Assembly (NCBI RefSeq): GCF_029227915.1
Contig: NC_079889.1
Coordinates: forward strand, 11,036,001 to 11,100,000
DNA: 64,000 nt
Source of the DNA: Hydractinia symbiolongicarpus
Taxonomy: Eukaryota; Cnidaria; Hydrozoa; Anthoathecata; Hydractiniidae
Reading direction: 5' to 3'
Part shown: positions 1-11,389 of the stretch, one piece after another
Layout: each line of letters starts with the position of its first letter
Numbering within the stretch: position 1 is the stretch's first letter
Made by a program: the position numbers and the translations under genes
The notes under the pieces: generated by a model
Told to the model about the DNA's origin: nothing
Database searches by the model: none
The model's input: only the letters and a program-made list of their open reading frames with translations

Positions 1-164
1 GCAATATTTGTTTTAGATAAATTTTAAAGTAAATGTGTTCTGCTTGGCAACTGATCTTGTCATTTTCTTTTCCTGTTTATCATTGGCGACAAAGGTCAAG
101 ACATGGCCCCCACATTTGGAGAAAATAATGAATTCGATGGGATAAACGAAACATGGAAGATTAG
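1..164. other. Intergenic, no gene seen
   Basis: I see no supported gene or RNA here. It is AT-rich sequence leading into the 18-bp tandem array. Confidence 0.5.
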
Positions 165-189
165 GTGGAAATGTTCCACATTACCAACA

Positions 190-395
190 ATGCAGACGTC
201 AACTATATAGCAGACGTCAACGATATAGCAACCGTCAATGATATAGCAAACGTAAACCAAATAGCAGACGTCAACAATATAGAAGACGTCAACGACATAG
301 TAGACGTCAACAATATAGTAGGCGTCAATGATGTAGCACCCTTCAACGATATAGCAGACGTCAATGATATAGCACCCGTCAACGATATAGCAGAC
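190..395 (+). repeat. 18-bp minisatellite, about 11 copies
   Basis: Imperfect tandem copies of an 18-bp unit close to GACGTCAACGATATAGCA. Because 18 is a multiple of three, both strands stay open through the array; on the + strand it reads as a six-residue repeat like DVNDIA. It lies just upstream of the gag-like part of the retroelement remnant. The open frames are therefore a by-product of the period and are not evidence of a gene. Confidence 0.85.
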
Positions 396-404
396 GTAGA
401 AAAG

Positions 405-2830
405 AAAAGAGTGATTTTGCCGAGCGGTTGCGGCGCGAAGACGTACAACCTTTTCAAGGGTTTTTGTAACACTAAACAAACCCAGCCATTTGAGCTACAC
501 CACACTGGTTGAAACGATTAAGCGACATGAGAATTTAACGCTCCACCTAATAGCCAAACGTTTTCGGTTTAACCTTCATCAACAAGGCTTCTTCTTCTGT
601 TAAACCAATCGTGGTAAAGATAGTCTTTAGTGGACTCGAAGACGAATATGGAGATTGACACAAGCACTTCGATGACAGTAGTCGGCGAGAACGTTTTTAA
701 TTTAATTGACCATGACAACAAATCTGTGAAGTTGATACCCAGCAAGGTGAAATTAAAAACGTACACTGGGGAGCGTGTTAATTCTTCTGGTGAAACTGAT
801 GTTTGTTTTAGGGGACAATTCCATGAAATGACTTTAATAGTGATCCCAAAGGACGGCCGAAGCTTAATGGGGCGAAACTGGTTTCTCAAGATGAGATTAG
901 ATTGGCTTGAACTTTCAATGTTAATGTCAACTGTGTTGATAAAACGAAACTTAATAACATTTTGAATCAGTATAAAGATGTTTTTAGTCCTGGATTAGGC
1001 AAACTTAAAGATACGAAAATTAAGATCGATCTGAAGGCAAATGTGTCACCACGATACTGCAAAGTACAACCCGTACGCTATGCCCTAAGAACGAATGTTG
1101 AAAGTGAACTCGACAGACTTGTATCTAAGAGTATTCTTAAAGCGGTAGAAGTTTCTGAGTGGGCAAACCCGTAGTTGCAGCCATTGAGGATGATGGTAGT
1201 GTCCAATTGTGTTATGATTATAAACAAACCATCAATAAGGAGGCGAAATGTGATAACTACCCAATACCAAAAACTGACGAGAATGAGATAAGTGAATAAG
1301 ATGTGATCCATCGTGGATTACTAGACCCACTGGGATTTTTCAGGGGGGAAATGCATCAACAACTTGGATATAACCTTGGAGTGAAGGTGCGAGTGGATGA
1401 CATGCTGCTTTCAATAAGGATGACAAGGAACATATACAAACACTGAACGAAGTGCTGAAAATAATTCACGAAAGCGGTATAAAACAACAAAAAATAATGT
1501 AAATATGTTTTCTTTCCAGATAAAGTAATTTTTATTGGCTTCAAGGTAAATAACTGAAAATTGACCGAACGTATTGATAACTTATTGAATGACTCTGCAC
1601 CAATGAATTCTTCTGAATTAACGTCGTTTTTAGGTATGCTTAGCAGTGATGCTGTGTTGTCTCACGAAATGCCTAACAAGACGGAACGACCAATCGCCAA
1701 CTCCTTGAGAACTATGATACAGGTGGAACGGAACGGAACGGAAATACTCACAGGTTGAGAAGAAAGTATTGTCGCTAGTGTATGGAATTAAAAATTTCTA
1801 TCAGTAACTGTTAGGTTGACACTTGAAGATTTTGATTGACCACAAGTGGTTGTTGGGTATACTTGCAGAGGAAAAAAGATTCCACAGTTGCCAGCCTCTC
1901 GAATTGAAAGATGGACGTTAACATTGCCAGCCTCTCAAATTGAAAGATGGGCGTTAACATTGCCAGCCTCTTGAATCGAAAAATAGGCGTTAACATTGTA
2001 AGCCTCTAAATTTGAACGATGGGCGTTAATATTGTAAACGTTCCACTACTCTATGGCATACAGACAAGGACTATTCATGAAAATGCGAACTGCATAAATA
2101 GGTTGCGTGCAAGTCAACCACGAAATTGAAAAAATAACAATTATGTCATGATGATGTCCTTGGATTATTCACCGATTATTGCTAACGAAATCATTAAAGC
2201 TTCCACAAGTGATCCAAACGTCTCGAATGTGATAGAGTACACCCTACACAAATGGCCTTAAGACGTTACTCTGGAAGCGTACCGATTAAAACATGACGGA
2301 CTAAATTGCCATTTGGGTTGGTTTCAGCGGGAAACAAGAGTAACCGTACCGACATAGCTTTAACAAAAAAAATAACTGATTTACACGAGTCTCATCCTGG
2401 TATACGCAGAATGAAAGCATAAGCCAGAAACTATGTATGGTGGCCTTGAATTGGCGGAGACATTAAACGTAAATTACGCCAGTTTGAATCTTGTGCAGTT
2501 AATCAAAGATTACCCAACCGCGCACCAACACATTCATGAGATATCTGACTTCTGGGTGTGGATTCATCTCGACCTTTCAGGACCTTTCTTAGGAAAATAG
2601 ATTTAGTAATAGTGGATGCTTATTTAAAGTGTCTAGATGTTGTTTTAATGTCTTTTGTTCGATTCGCAACAACTATTGAAACGTTACGTCATGTGTTCGC
2701 TACACACGAATTACCTTAAATTGCGGGTCGGATAATAACTCTGCACAATTTAACAAAGAGTTTTAGAAAATTCTTCAAAATAAATAGAATTAAGCATCAA
2801 ATGGGTTAGCTGGGCGAACAGTTTAGACCT
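405..2830 (+). pseudogene. Degenerate Ty3/gypsy LTR retrotransposon
   Basis: Fragments of a gag-pol polyprotein occur in the usual order but in shifting frames with stops. A gag-like stretch (about 405-585) includes KTYNLFKG and, in another frame, AKRFRFN. A retroviral-type aspartic protease tail (about 630-910) has the SLMGRNWFLKMRLDW pattern. The start of reverse transcriptase (962-1300) has YKDVFSPGLGKLKD and CYDYKQTINK. An RNase H fragment (about 1810-1865) and an integrase zinc-binding-like fragment (about 2375-2550, HESHPGIRRMK followed by YVWWP) follow. The YxDD part of RT is not recognisable, and no LTRs or primer-binding site were seen. A 36-bp tandem array interrupts the RNase H/integrase part. 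The element is dead and probably old. Confidence 0.85.
1891..2034. repeat. 36-bp tandem repeat, four copies
   Basis: Four imperfect copies of a 36-bp unit that begins CCAGCCTCTC and ends near GCGTTAACATTG. It sits inside the gypsy remnant between the RNase H-like and integrase-like pieces, so it arose after or during decay of the element. Confidence 0.8.
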
Positions 2831-2904
2831 TCAAGTCGCACGTGTTAAAGTCTCCTACCGAAGATTTCAATGTGAAGTTGAATCGATTTTTATTTATCTA
2901 TATT

Positions 2905-3058
2905 GTAATACCCGTATACGTCTGTCCGTCCGTCCGTCTGTCTGTCACGCAAAATGGTAGCTTAACTGCGCAGGTAGCGAGACTCACGCAATGCGGTATA
3001 AACAGGACGGGCGAACCCGTGGATTTTTCCGCGGGCTAACGACTAGTATACAGAATAA
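2905..3058 (+). repeat. Interspersed repeat, copy 1
   Basis: Begins with AATACCCGTATACG, runs through a CCGTCTGT-rich stretch and CGCAAAATGGTAG, and ends at GGACGGGCGAACCCGTGG and GCGGGCTAACGACTAGTAT. A reverse-complement copy lies at 9541-9632. Only the GGGCGATCCCGT core is seen again near 14125-14145 and 23665-23682. The family is not identified. Confidence 0.7.
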
Positions 3059-4543
3059 CTCTTCACGCCACAATGAACTGGTAAAGAAACGTTGTCACCA
3101 AGTAAACACGAAGAACGATGACGAATCTGTGAAGTTCGTAGATATGTTTCAAATGTGAAAAACGAGTTTACAATTGTAACTTGACCGAAATAGCCGTGGT
3201 AACGAAGGTTTCTGGAGCCCTTCCGTACAAGCAAAAGAAAAAAAACTGCGATTTGAAATGTCACGTAGACCACCATGTAGAAACGAGAGCTGTAGAATAA
3301 CATCTCACTGTTGTCGCCAATGACATGTAGTGTGCAGGGACCAAGAGATTTGTGCTTGTTAAGAGCCACTGGTCGACTGAATATATTTCCGTTGTAAGAC
3401 CCTGTATATATAGTAATCGAGAGCGTCAAATAATCAAGACAAATTTCGGATATAACAATTCTCACGGTCAATCGAATATCCACGTTCACTGTCACACTGA
3501 ATTCACTTCACTTGTCAATAACACAGTAGATTTTTATTGTATAATGTTCTCAATTCAAATTGAAAATAACTGTTTGCAAGAGAAAGTTAATTAAAAATAA
3601 AAATATCATTTTTACTTGGGTTCAACACAATGTAAACACAGCTTTAACGATATATAGCTATTGACTCATCATGCGATTACTCATTTAATTTTTAAATTGG
3701 TTAATTAGCCTTTTATTTGTCTTAGTTCTTTTTTGTATACTTAATTTATATATACAATTACACGATAAAATGGTAAACAAAGAAAGCGATGCATCTATTA
3801 TGAAAAATCATTATGATCCCTCTGAAGATATAAAAGCTGCATGCAGCGCTGCTAAAGCATAAAATGACTTGCTTAAAGTAGAGGAAGTCAAAGGTCGAAG
3901 TAAGGCACTGCATGGGATTCTTTTTGCATGAGCACGTACTATAAGTAGGACCCGATGGAATGCTTATCCAAGCGAACGTAATATTTAGATTAAAACTTGA
4001 GAAGATATTTTTGACGAGATAGTTGTTTACAACAGGTAAAAAGTTTTTTTTATGATTTCTTTTAGTGAAATATAGGACGTATTATAGGTCGTAATTCTTC
4101 TTCTTTTTTATGAAAAAGTCAATCACCGTTAACATGAAAACATAAGGCCATACATTTTGGTTGACACAAGAAACCTACGCAGAATTTGTTACTCTATTGA
4201 AATAATACAGAACTACTTGCACATACAGTGAACTTTCTCTATGTCCACCTTGCCAGATAGCGGAAATTTTGTTAGAATTGAAGAAATGATTTAAGGAGTT
4301 AATATTTAGCAATAAACTGAAAATATTTGTTTACGAGATGGAGAAAGATCACTGTATGTAAATTTGCAGATAATTTTACTTACTTTAAAAACCTAAAAAT
4401 TCTTGGGGATGAGGTTGCCTGTTGTCCAAGTCATCTACTGGTAAGATTTTCGAAAAATAATTCATAAACTGATTATAGCACGTTCGTATATCCAACCAAA
4501 AATACGAATTTATCATAAAAATATCAAATGTGTGATTTGTTAT
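3059..4543. other. Non-coding stretch without recognised genes
   Basis: Open frames of up to 150 codons occur near 3040-3600, but they have no recognisable domain, overlap on both strands and look like chance frames. I see no RNA gene. Confidence 0.5.
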
Positions 4544-4627
4544 CAACCTCGACCTTCCGGGCTTTTTTCTCTTTTCCTAATATCGTGACAGCGGAAAAAG
4601 ACAGACAGGGCCCTGTGATCGAGGTTT
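4544..4627. mobile_element. Short TIR element (MITE-like), CCTGGGGACGAGG family
   Basis: Ends are inverted copies: CAACCTCGACCTTCCGGGC on the left and GGGCCCTGTGATCGAGGTT on the right, with a short AT-rich middle. It is a diverged member of the family seen more clearly at 9831-9920. No coding capacity. Confidence 0.5.
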
Positions 4628-4665
4628 ATATTTAAATGTACTATATCTACCTTTTTGGTAAACAA

Positions 4666-5147
4666 AAAGTCGGCAAAAAATTAGTCGGCAAAAAAAGGTC
4701 GGCAAAATATTAGTCACTTGCACAAAATTTAATCACTTTTTGCGGACTAAATATTTGAATTTAGTCACTTTTTGCCATTAATTTCCATCAAAAATAATCC
4801 AGAAAGTTTATTTATAGGGTTTTTTTAAAAATAAAACAACAAGAATAAAACTGATAAAAATTAGCAACAAGAAAGAAAACGGCAAAAACATTGCAAAATA
4901 GAAATCGGCAAAAAAGTTATGTCGGTAATAAAAAAGTCGGCAAAAAAGTTATGTCAGTAATAAAAAAGTCTGCAAAAAAGTTATGTCGGTAATAAAAAAG
5001 TCTGCAAAAAGTTATGTCAGAAATAAAAAAAAGTCGGCAAAAAAGTTATGTCGGAAATAAAAAAAAGTCGGCAAAAAAGTTATGTCGGAAATAAAAAAAA
5101 TCAGCAAAAATGTTTGGTCGGTAATAAAAAAGTCAGCAAAAATTTTA
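4666..5147. repeat. Tandem repeat of an AAGTCGGCAAAAAAGTTATG-type unit
   Basis: From about 4910 to 5147 there are roughly seven copies of a 32-36-bp unit built from GTCGGCAAAAAAGTTATGTC and GGTAATAAAAAA. Looser GTCGGCAAAA copies occur at 4666-4722. It ends about 50 bp before the splice acceptor in front of the NHL-protein start, so it probably lies in the intron of that gene's 5' UTR. Confidence 0.8.
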
Positions 5148-5213
5148 ACATAACTTTCCGTTAGGTACATACGTAACTATGTAGTTGACTTTCTTTTAGG
5201 TTCATACAGAAAC

Positions 5214-6203
5214 ATGGCGTGGTTTAAAACATTTCGCAAGCAAAAACACGATGCCATGAATCGGTCAGGATTGGAGTATACTAAAACAGATCAAGAAGAA
5301 GAAGATCATTTCATGGCGAAACATACACATCAATATACTCCAGACGTAAAAGACCGCAAAGGCACGATACATCGCGAAAGAGCGATCATGGGTTACGAAG
5401 ACACCGTAAGAGCAGCGCGCAAGCATCATGTCGATTCTTCGCCAGTGTTTGTAGAAAGTGTGAAGGGGAAAATATTTATGACTGATTATACGGAGACGAT
5501 TAGGATTTATAACACAAATGGAAAGAGGTTACCAAGTGTGCACGCAGAGAGTCAACATTCAATGTTATCAGGAATGGCAATCAACTCTACAGAGAAGAGT
5601 TTGTTTGTATGCGACGCCCACGCTAAAGGACAAGCACGTGTTCAGATATTTAACATCGCTGATGACATAACTCCGGTAGTCTATTTGGGTCACGGATTAT
5701 TTCAAGCTCCGCATGGCATTACAGTCACAGATGACAATCGCACATTAGTCACGGATGTTGAGAGAAAAGAAGTTTTTATAATTCAAGATGACGGTTATAA
5801 CGCTCTTTGCTTTGGGGGACCTGGTCGTCGTCCGGGTCAATTTTCTTTCCCCCATGACGTTATATATGATGCCCAACACCGGCGTGTTGTTGTGTCCGAC
5901 ACACATAATCACCGATTGCAGGTTTTTAACGATCAAGGCCAGTTCTTAGAGGTTATCGAGTTTGATGCGGATGGAAGCCGGTTATTTAACTACCCAACTG
6001 GTATGAAACTCGATCCGGTCGGCAATTTATTAGTGTGTGAGAATGGCAGCGATTCATTGAAAATTCTTGACAAAGACTATCGTCCATTCCGGACGTTATC
6101 AATGAGCAGTATGGGACTGAAGAATCCAACCTCGGTAGCGGTGTTGCCATATGAAAGACTGTGTGTTTCCAGCCGGGAACAATCATGCATCGTCATTTTT
6201 TAA
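5214..6203 (+). CDS. NHL-repeat beta-propeller protein (329 aa)
   Basis: Six NHL-type blades can be read: about residues 76-103, 116-147, 164-191 (APHGITV), 212-247 (FPHDVIYD ... VSDTHNHRLQVF), 259-293 (YPTGMKLD) and 303-329 (NPTSVAV). The VSDTHNHRLQVF blade is a textbook NHL motif. The first 75 residues are polar and rich in Lys, His and Glu; no RING, B-box, signal peptide or membrane segment is seen, so this is a TRIM-NHL-like propeller without the TRIM part. In TRIM-NHL proteins such propellers bind RNA or protein; the ligand here cannot be told. The ATG at 5214 follows a good acceptor (CTTTTAG, ending near 5200), so at least one upstream 5' UTR exon is likely, and an additional coding exon cannot be excluded. 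AATAAA occurs near 6471. Confidence 0.85.
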   Translation: MAWFKTFRKQKHDAMNRSGLEYTKTDQEEEDHFMAKHTHQYTPDVKDRKGTIHRERAIMGYEDTVRAARKHHVDSSPVFVESVKGKIFMTDYTETIRIYNTNGKRLPSVHAESQHSMLSGMAINSTEKSLFVCDAHAKGQARVQIFNIADDITPVVYLGHGLFQAPHGITVTDDNRTLVTDVERKEVFIIQDDGYNALCFGGPGRRPGQFSFPHDVIYDAQHRRVVVSDTHNHRLQVFNDQGQFLEVIEFDADGSRLFNYPTGMKLDPVGNLLVCENGSDSLKILDKDYRPFRTLSMSSMGLKNPTSVAVLPYERLCVSSREQSCIVIF

Positions 6204-7691
6204 ATCATATTTCTTTTTATTTTTTGTAATTTCAATTGTAATTTAAATTTTCTACCCAATTTTTTCGAGTTTGTAATCCATGGATTATTTCTCATTAGTA
6301 CTTGACGTAAACCATAACATATGACGTTAAAATTGCCGCTAGACACTTCCGCCAGCTTTTGAACTTTTTAAAGTTACCATTATGAATGTGTGGGAAAATG
6401 TAGAAAAAAACGTTGGAGTTGATGATTAATCGCAATGCGAATACAAGTAATCAAAAAAAAAATGTTTTAGAATAAACAAGGACAATGTTTTTAAAATTTC
6501 CATTACTTTAAAAAATAAAAACTTTTACGTAACGTAAATTCTGTCTCCTTTGTTTTAATGTCAAAGCAAGTGAGATATGAATTTATGTTAAGTTGTCTAA
6601 AAAATTTTATTTATGTTTCTCTTCAGACCCCATTTTTACCGTTTCGTGAAATGGCCTGGGGACAAATAGATCCTTAAGATATGAGATGGGATTTAAAGCT
6701 GACGTCAGCAGCTTAAAAGTAAATAAAAATTATGTAACTTAGCAAGCTGTAAATATTTTTTCTTATATAAAAAAGATAAAAAGTGGAAATATGATGATGT
6801 TTGGTTGCTGTTCAGATCAATAAGGAAATGATTCGACAAAATTAAGGCTGGCATAACTTATCGAGCTGCGAAAATGAGATTTTTCCCAGCTGTTAAAAGT
6901 TCTTTATAAAAGACCAAGTTATCACTCAGTTCCTTGTGATATTCAAAAAATACTTTCTCGGTTTTGGCTCGAACCTTCCCATTTTTTGCTGAAACTTTCT
7001 CAATTATAACTGATATCTTCTCAATTTAACTCAGACCTTCCAAAAGTGTTTCTGCTTTTTCGATTCAGGAAAAATAATTGGACCAATTTGGTCCAGAAAA
7101 AAAATAGCACTCTTCGACAGTGTAATAGCTATAGAACAACATCGAAAGGGCTTATGTTTTCCATTTTTTTTTAATTTTCAGATTAATTTCTAGATGTATT
7201 TGTTAATGTGGCAGATACTTAGTAACCAGTGCCTCTTACGAAAATTGAAGTATATTTGACCAAGTCTCGTTCCAAGGGTTTCTTCACATTGATTTCGTCC
7301 TAATACAAAAAACATAAGGAGTCCAGTAAAGAGGTTTGTTTTAATGCAAACATTCACAATGGTGAAATATTATATTGACATATGGAAAAGATGAGGCCAG
7401 GTGTTACATTCAGGAGCATGCATCTATATTTATGACAATACGTGCTATGACTTCGTATAGCGACATGTATACTTTAAAATATAGATTAGTGTACACAAAG
7501 CGATTTAAATCTTTTCAAAATTCATGGGACAACTTTGGTCCCAAACTGAGTTGGTTATAGCTGCGTTCTTCTTTTCCAGAAGATTCATCGTGATCTTAAC
7601 AAGGTCTTGGTAAAAAACACTGCCAATCTCTGGTTTGACACAACACATCGACACAACACAACGACACAACAAACAAAGAAGGAGTCAGAAT
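6204..7691. other. Non-coding stretch downstream of the NHL gene
   Basis: AT-rich 3' UTR and intergenic DNA. I see nothing that can be named. Confidence 0.5.
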
Positions 7692-7846
7692 GTCTTGCTG
7701 AAAGCAGTGAACAAGTGGGAATGTCTCGCTGAAAGCATTGAACAAGTGGGAATGTCTCGCTGAAAGCAGAGAACAAGTCGGAATGTCTCGCTGAAAGCAG
7801 TGAACAAGTGGGAATGTCTCGATGAAAGCAGTGAACAAGTGGGAAT
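7692..7846. repeat. 31-bp minisatellite, five copies
   Basis: Five consecutive 31-bp units starting GTCTCGCTGAAAGCAG and ending AACAAGTGGGAAT, with only a few substitutions between copies. Open minus-strand frames through it are repeat artefacts. Confidence 0.9.
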
Positions 7847-8189
7847 ACAACAAATTTTTTGACAAATTCAAAATGACCTGATATACAATATACAAACAGC
7901 TTACATAATCAGTCCGGAACTGCAAATACTGGACTGGCAAGAGACCCTGGGAGGGTATAAATAACTGATGTCCCCGAGCTTATTACAATAATACAAAATA
8001 TTATTCATACAAGCAAGCGTAACGTTCTAATGCACGGTTATCAGTGGGAGTAGTGCGAAAGCTTTCGCATTTTTAAACAACGTAATCTGTATAGACACAA
8101 CAATTACTCAATTTGACAACCACCTAGGATATCAATCCTATTCTCATGCTGGACTCTAACAGAAAAGATCAATTTACACTTTTATAGGC

Positions 8190-8290
8190 TCTTGCATGAT
8201 TCGACTGGGGTTTAAACCTCCGACCTTTCGCACTGGAAACGAACAATCCACTACAAGGCGACCAGGTGGTTAATCGCTTTTTCACAGGTT
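8190..8290 (-). repeat. tRNA-derived SINE head or tRNA-like fragment
   Basis: Read on the minus strand it has an A-box-like TTGTAGTGGATTG and a B-box-like AGGTTTAAACCCC at tRNA-like spacing. The arms do not fold into a full cloverleaf, so a decayed SINE promoter region is more likely than a tRNA gene. Confidence 0.5.
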
Positions 8291-8696
8291 TTTTATGACT
8301 TGTTTCAGTAAAAACTTGTAACTAATTGTTCGCCTCCATCAGAAGGTAAAATCACTGAGAAGAAAACTTGAGACGACACATGAACATTTCTTATACAAAT
8401 TGATTAATCAAACTAATACAAGTGTAGACAAAATACTAGCAAAATATTGCTACTGAGAAAGAGGCTTTTGCATGACTACAAAAATGTGACGCTCCTTCAG
8501 AATTTCATATAAAAGTCGCCTGCGTCTTTCTTCTGTCGTTGTGTGTCGTAATCAAGTTTCTGGTCGTGACGTCATTGCAGTTGCGCTCATTTTTGTGAGG
8601 TACCGGTTGCATTTATGCTTATACAAGTGCCTTGGGTTATTTTCATACGCTGAACACTTCATTATCACAATAAACATTAATTTTTCATCGAAAAAT

Positions 8697-11389
8697 TCAT
8701 CCGCTGCGTTGACAACTGCATTTATAGGCTTCTGGCGTTCCCTCGATGTTACAATGAGAAGGAATATCTAAATCTACGATGGAGTGCGTTGTTTGAAAAA
8801 TGGTATCAACAGTGGCGGAGAGCGTATCTTTGCGATACAATTTTAAATTCAAACAACCGGCGCACGAATCGTAATTGACACTGTACAAAGCTTTTTCGTT
8901 AGGGCGGTTCATTCTTAGCGACAACTGGTTGCTACGGAAACGCTGTTGTTCATTTTCATGATCATTTTGAAACGTATCTAAAGATAGCTTTCGTATTGCC
9001 GTTGTGGTTGAAATGAGTTCTTCTTTGTTGGGTGGAACGATACTCGAATGTGCTCTTTGTCTTTGTTGCTTTTTAACTAAAAAAAAACAAAAGTAATGCT
9101 CTAATCCAATGAAATTAAAAAATAAAACAACAACTTTGTTCCCAAGGAATTTTTTTGTAAATTGGCTTATCCTCAAGAGACCCTAGGGACGAGGATGATA
9201 GAATAACTCATACAACTTTTCTCTATGTTTTTTTATAAAGATTAGTACGTTCTCCTTTTCTCACAACTTCGACTCCTGGATTTCTTAGGGTTTTCACGTC
9301 GGATTTGAACCTTTTTAAAGGTTTTGTCGCGAAAGGAAAACGCTGGAAAGAACTAGCGTTTTTGTTATACAAAACTCTGCTTGGGTGAAGTCGAACCTGT
9401 CTATCACAGGTTCCAATTTCTGTTCTGTTTCGTTACTGTGAACCATAAACACAGTTAGTGTAGCAGACATGCTAATTATACTGAGTCAGAGCGGTTCTCG
9501 ATTTTCGAAACCTCGTTTCCAGGATTCTTAAATAAAGTAGTTAACCCGTGGTTTGCCCGTCCTTTATTAGCCGCAACTGCGGTTACCATTTTGCATGACA
9601 GACAGACGCATACGGGTATTATGATACAGATGTCCAAGGATAATAGAGTCTCACAAAAAAAAAATACAATGCAGAATCTGTCTTACATATACTTCACATA
9701 AACTGACTCAAGATACAAAGATACAAGTCTTTCTGTACCAACAATTGATACACAGTGTAAAACACAGACTCACGAACCACAGCACTAACATGGAACTTAA
9801 CTTCCCCCGTTAATAAGTTTGAGTGTACTATCTCTCGTCCCCAGAGCTTTTTTTTCTTTTTTATGTGCTACTTTTTTCGAGCCACATCAGAAATTGAAAA
9901 AAAGCCCTGGGGACGAGATTGTCTGTAGTTACTATTTCCTATTTATAAATTCTATCCGGTTTTTAAATTAATTGAAACCGCGATGTATTGTTCCATCTAG
10001 AACTTCGGATTTTAGAAGGCGTTTTCAAAATCGAATAAAATCTGCCTGTGAATCAACCTCATCCCCATGGGCTTTTGTCTTTTTAACATCGAAAGTTTAA
10101 CCGTCGGCTGGGGACGAGGATGTTGAAATACTTACGCAATTTATTGGTGTTGAACACAAAACTTGCTTCTTGTTTGAACTCTGGCGTTCCATCGTATTTT
10201 CTGCATTTAAATAAACCGTTACGAAACGTTATATATCGACCTGCTTCGCGAGCGCACTCGAACGCACAGAACGAATCGTACCACAAATTAACCGATGGAT
10301 GGAATGAACATCTTTCCCCTACAAGAAAGAGAGAAAAAACAGTCTTAGCAGTATTCTAGAAGTAGGAAAAAGGTTGTTGCCGTAACAATTTGTGATATGT
10401 GTTGTTATTGGCGATGACTTTGTTCTCCTTAGTAGTTGAAAATGTCGCAAAATATTTAAGCAACAAGCGACTTTAACACTACGGTATAATATCTGCATGT
10501 TAATACTCTTTGTCTGTGTCTGCACGATTTTATAGTCCTGCAGCGGACAAACGAAATATCAAATGACAATTGCGTGCTCTTCTGAGCTGCTGCACATAAG
10601 GAACACATAACGAGCGAATTCATCGATATATCCACTTTGTTAATATACAGCTTTTGGTTTGTTTTTAGTACTTACTTTTCAACAGAAAGAGGACAAGAAG
10701 ACGGAAAAAAAAAATTGATTTGATGATGTGATCTTAAAAATTCGATTTAATCCTTAGGATGATTCACTAGTTCTTCTCGTATGTTCTTAACTTTTAAGCT
10801 GCAGTATTTATGCCTTCTGGTAGCATAAATCCTGCTAAAACACGTTGCTGATGATAGATAAACAATAATAATCCATTCAACCATATATTTTTTTTAAAAA
10901 TATCTCACTAACGCTGCCCTTATTGACAGACAACAGGTTCTGGGCAACCTCGTTTCCAGCGCCTGTTGTCTCTTTTCTATAACCAGGAAGACGAGACGAA
11001 CATCGTATCGCCGTCTGATGTCATAAACGATACAAGATGTCATAAGGATGAGGTTGGGTCCTGGGGTCGAGGTTAAAGTAACTGCGCCAATACTTACAAA
11101 ACTTCGGATCACTGGATATTTTCTCTGCATACATTTCATCAGTCTTCCCAGCACACATTGCGAATCCTGGCATATCCACCAAAACAAACCCAACAGTCAA
11201 CTCAGGTTTGGTTGTTCGTATGACGATTTTAAATTTGCAGTTCGTTGAAAGAGGAATTCCACTTCTTTCATGACTACTGCGGATTGAGATGCTCGACACT
11301 TTCCTCATGAAAGTTGTGATAGTTGATTTTTTACGTTTCGGTGCCTCATCTTTAATGGCGTCGATAGAATTTTCCATCTTTGGGGTCAT
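8697..11389 (-). CDS. Three-exon gene, 284 aa, unknown function; possible AbfB-like segment
   Basis: Exons by phase-consistent GT-AG junctions: 11389-11098, 10318-10136 and 9076-8697 (stop TGA at 8699-8697). Each donor is GTAAGT and the junction phases agree (292, 183 and 380 nt). The start is basic (APKRKKSTITTFMRKV) with no signal peptide. Residues about 50-95 look like beta strands (CKFKIVIRT, LTVGFVLVDM). Residues about 98-159, exon 2, contain FECAREAGRYITFRNGLFKC and then DGTPEFKQEASFVF, a pattern I associate loosely with AbfB-type beta-trefoil domains (an F...GxYIxxxNxxL core followed by DGtxxFxxdatF). The final third is Gln- and Asn-rich and Cys-poor. I do not recognise the family with confidence. 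Exons of this gene sit among several MITE-like elements, one only about 10 bp from the exon 2 donor. Confidence 0.6.
9541..9632 (-). repeat. Interspersed repeat, copy 2
   Basis: Reverse complement of part of the 2905-3058 repeat, sharing AATACCCGTATNCGTCTGTC, GCAAAATGGTA and the GGACGGGC end. It lies in an intron of the three-exon gene. Confidence 0.65.
9831..9920. mobile_element. MITE-like element, CCTGGGGACGAGG family, clear copy
   Basis: About 90 bp. The left end TCTCGTCCCCAGAGCTTTTT and right end AAAAAGCCCTGGGGACGAGA are near-perfect inverted repeats flanking a short middle that is itself AT-rich. Too short to code for anything. It lies in an intron of the three-exon gene. Confidence 0.75.
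10054..10125. mobile_element. MITE-like element, same family
   Basis: The left end CAACCTCATCCCCATGGGC pairs with the right end GCTGGGGACGAGGATGTTG. About 72 bp long, ending 10 bp before the exon 2 donor site of the minus-strand gene. Confidence 0.7.
10935..11085. mobile_element. Compound MITE-like cluster
   Basis: Contains CAACCTCGTTTCCAGCGCC, CTGTTGTCTCTTTTCTATAACC, and then GATGAGGTTGGGTCCTGGGG with TCGAGGTT. These look like two overlapping or nested members of the CCTGGGGACGAGG family. A related piece (GGACCTGTTGTCTCTTTTGC) lies at about 51600. It ends just beyond the exon 1 donor of the minus-strand gene. Confidence 0.5.

Noticed and set aside
3040-3600. Candidate 150- and 80-residue proteins
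   Set aside because: No recognisable domain, opposite-strand frames overlap each other, and no splice or regulatory context supports them.
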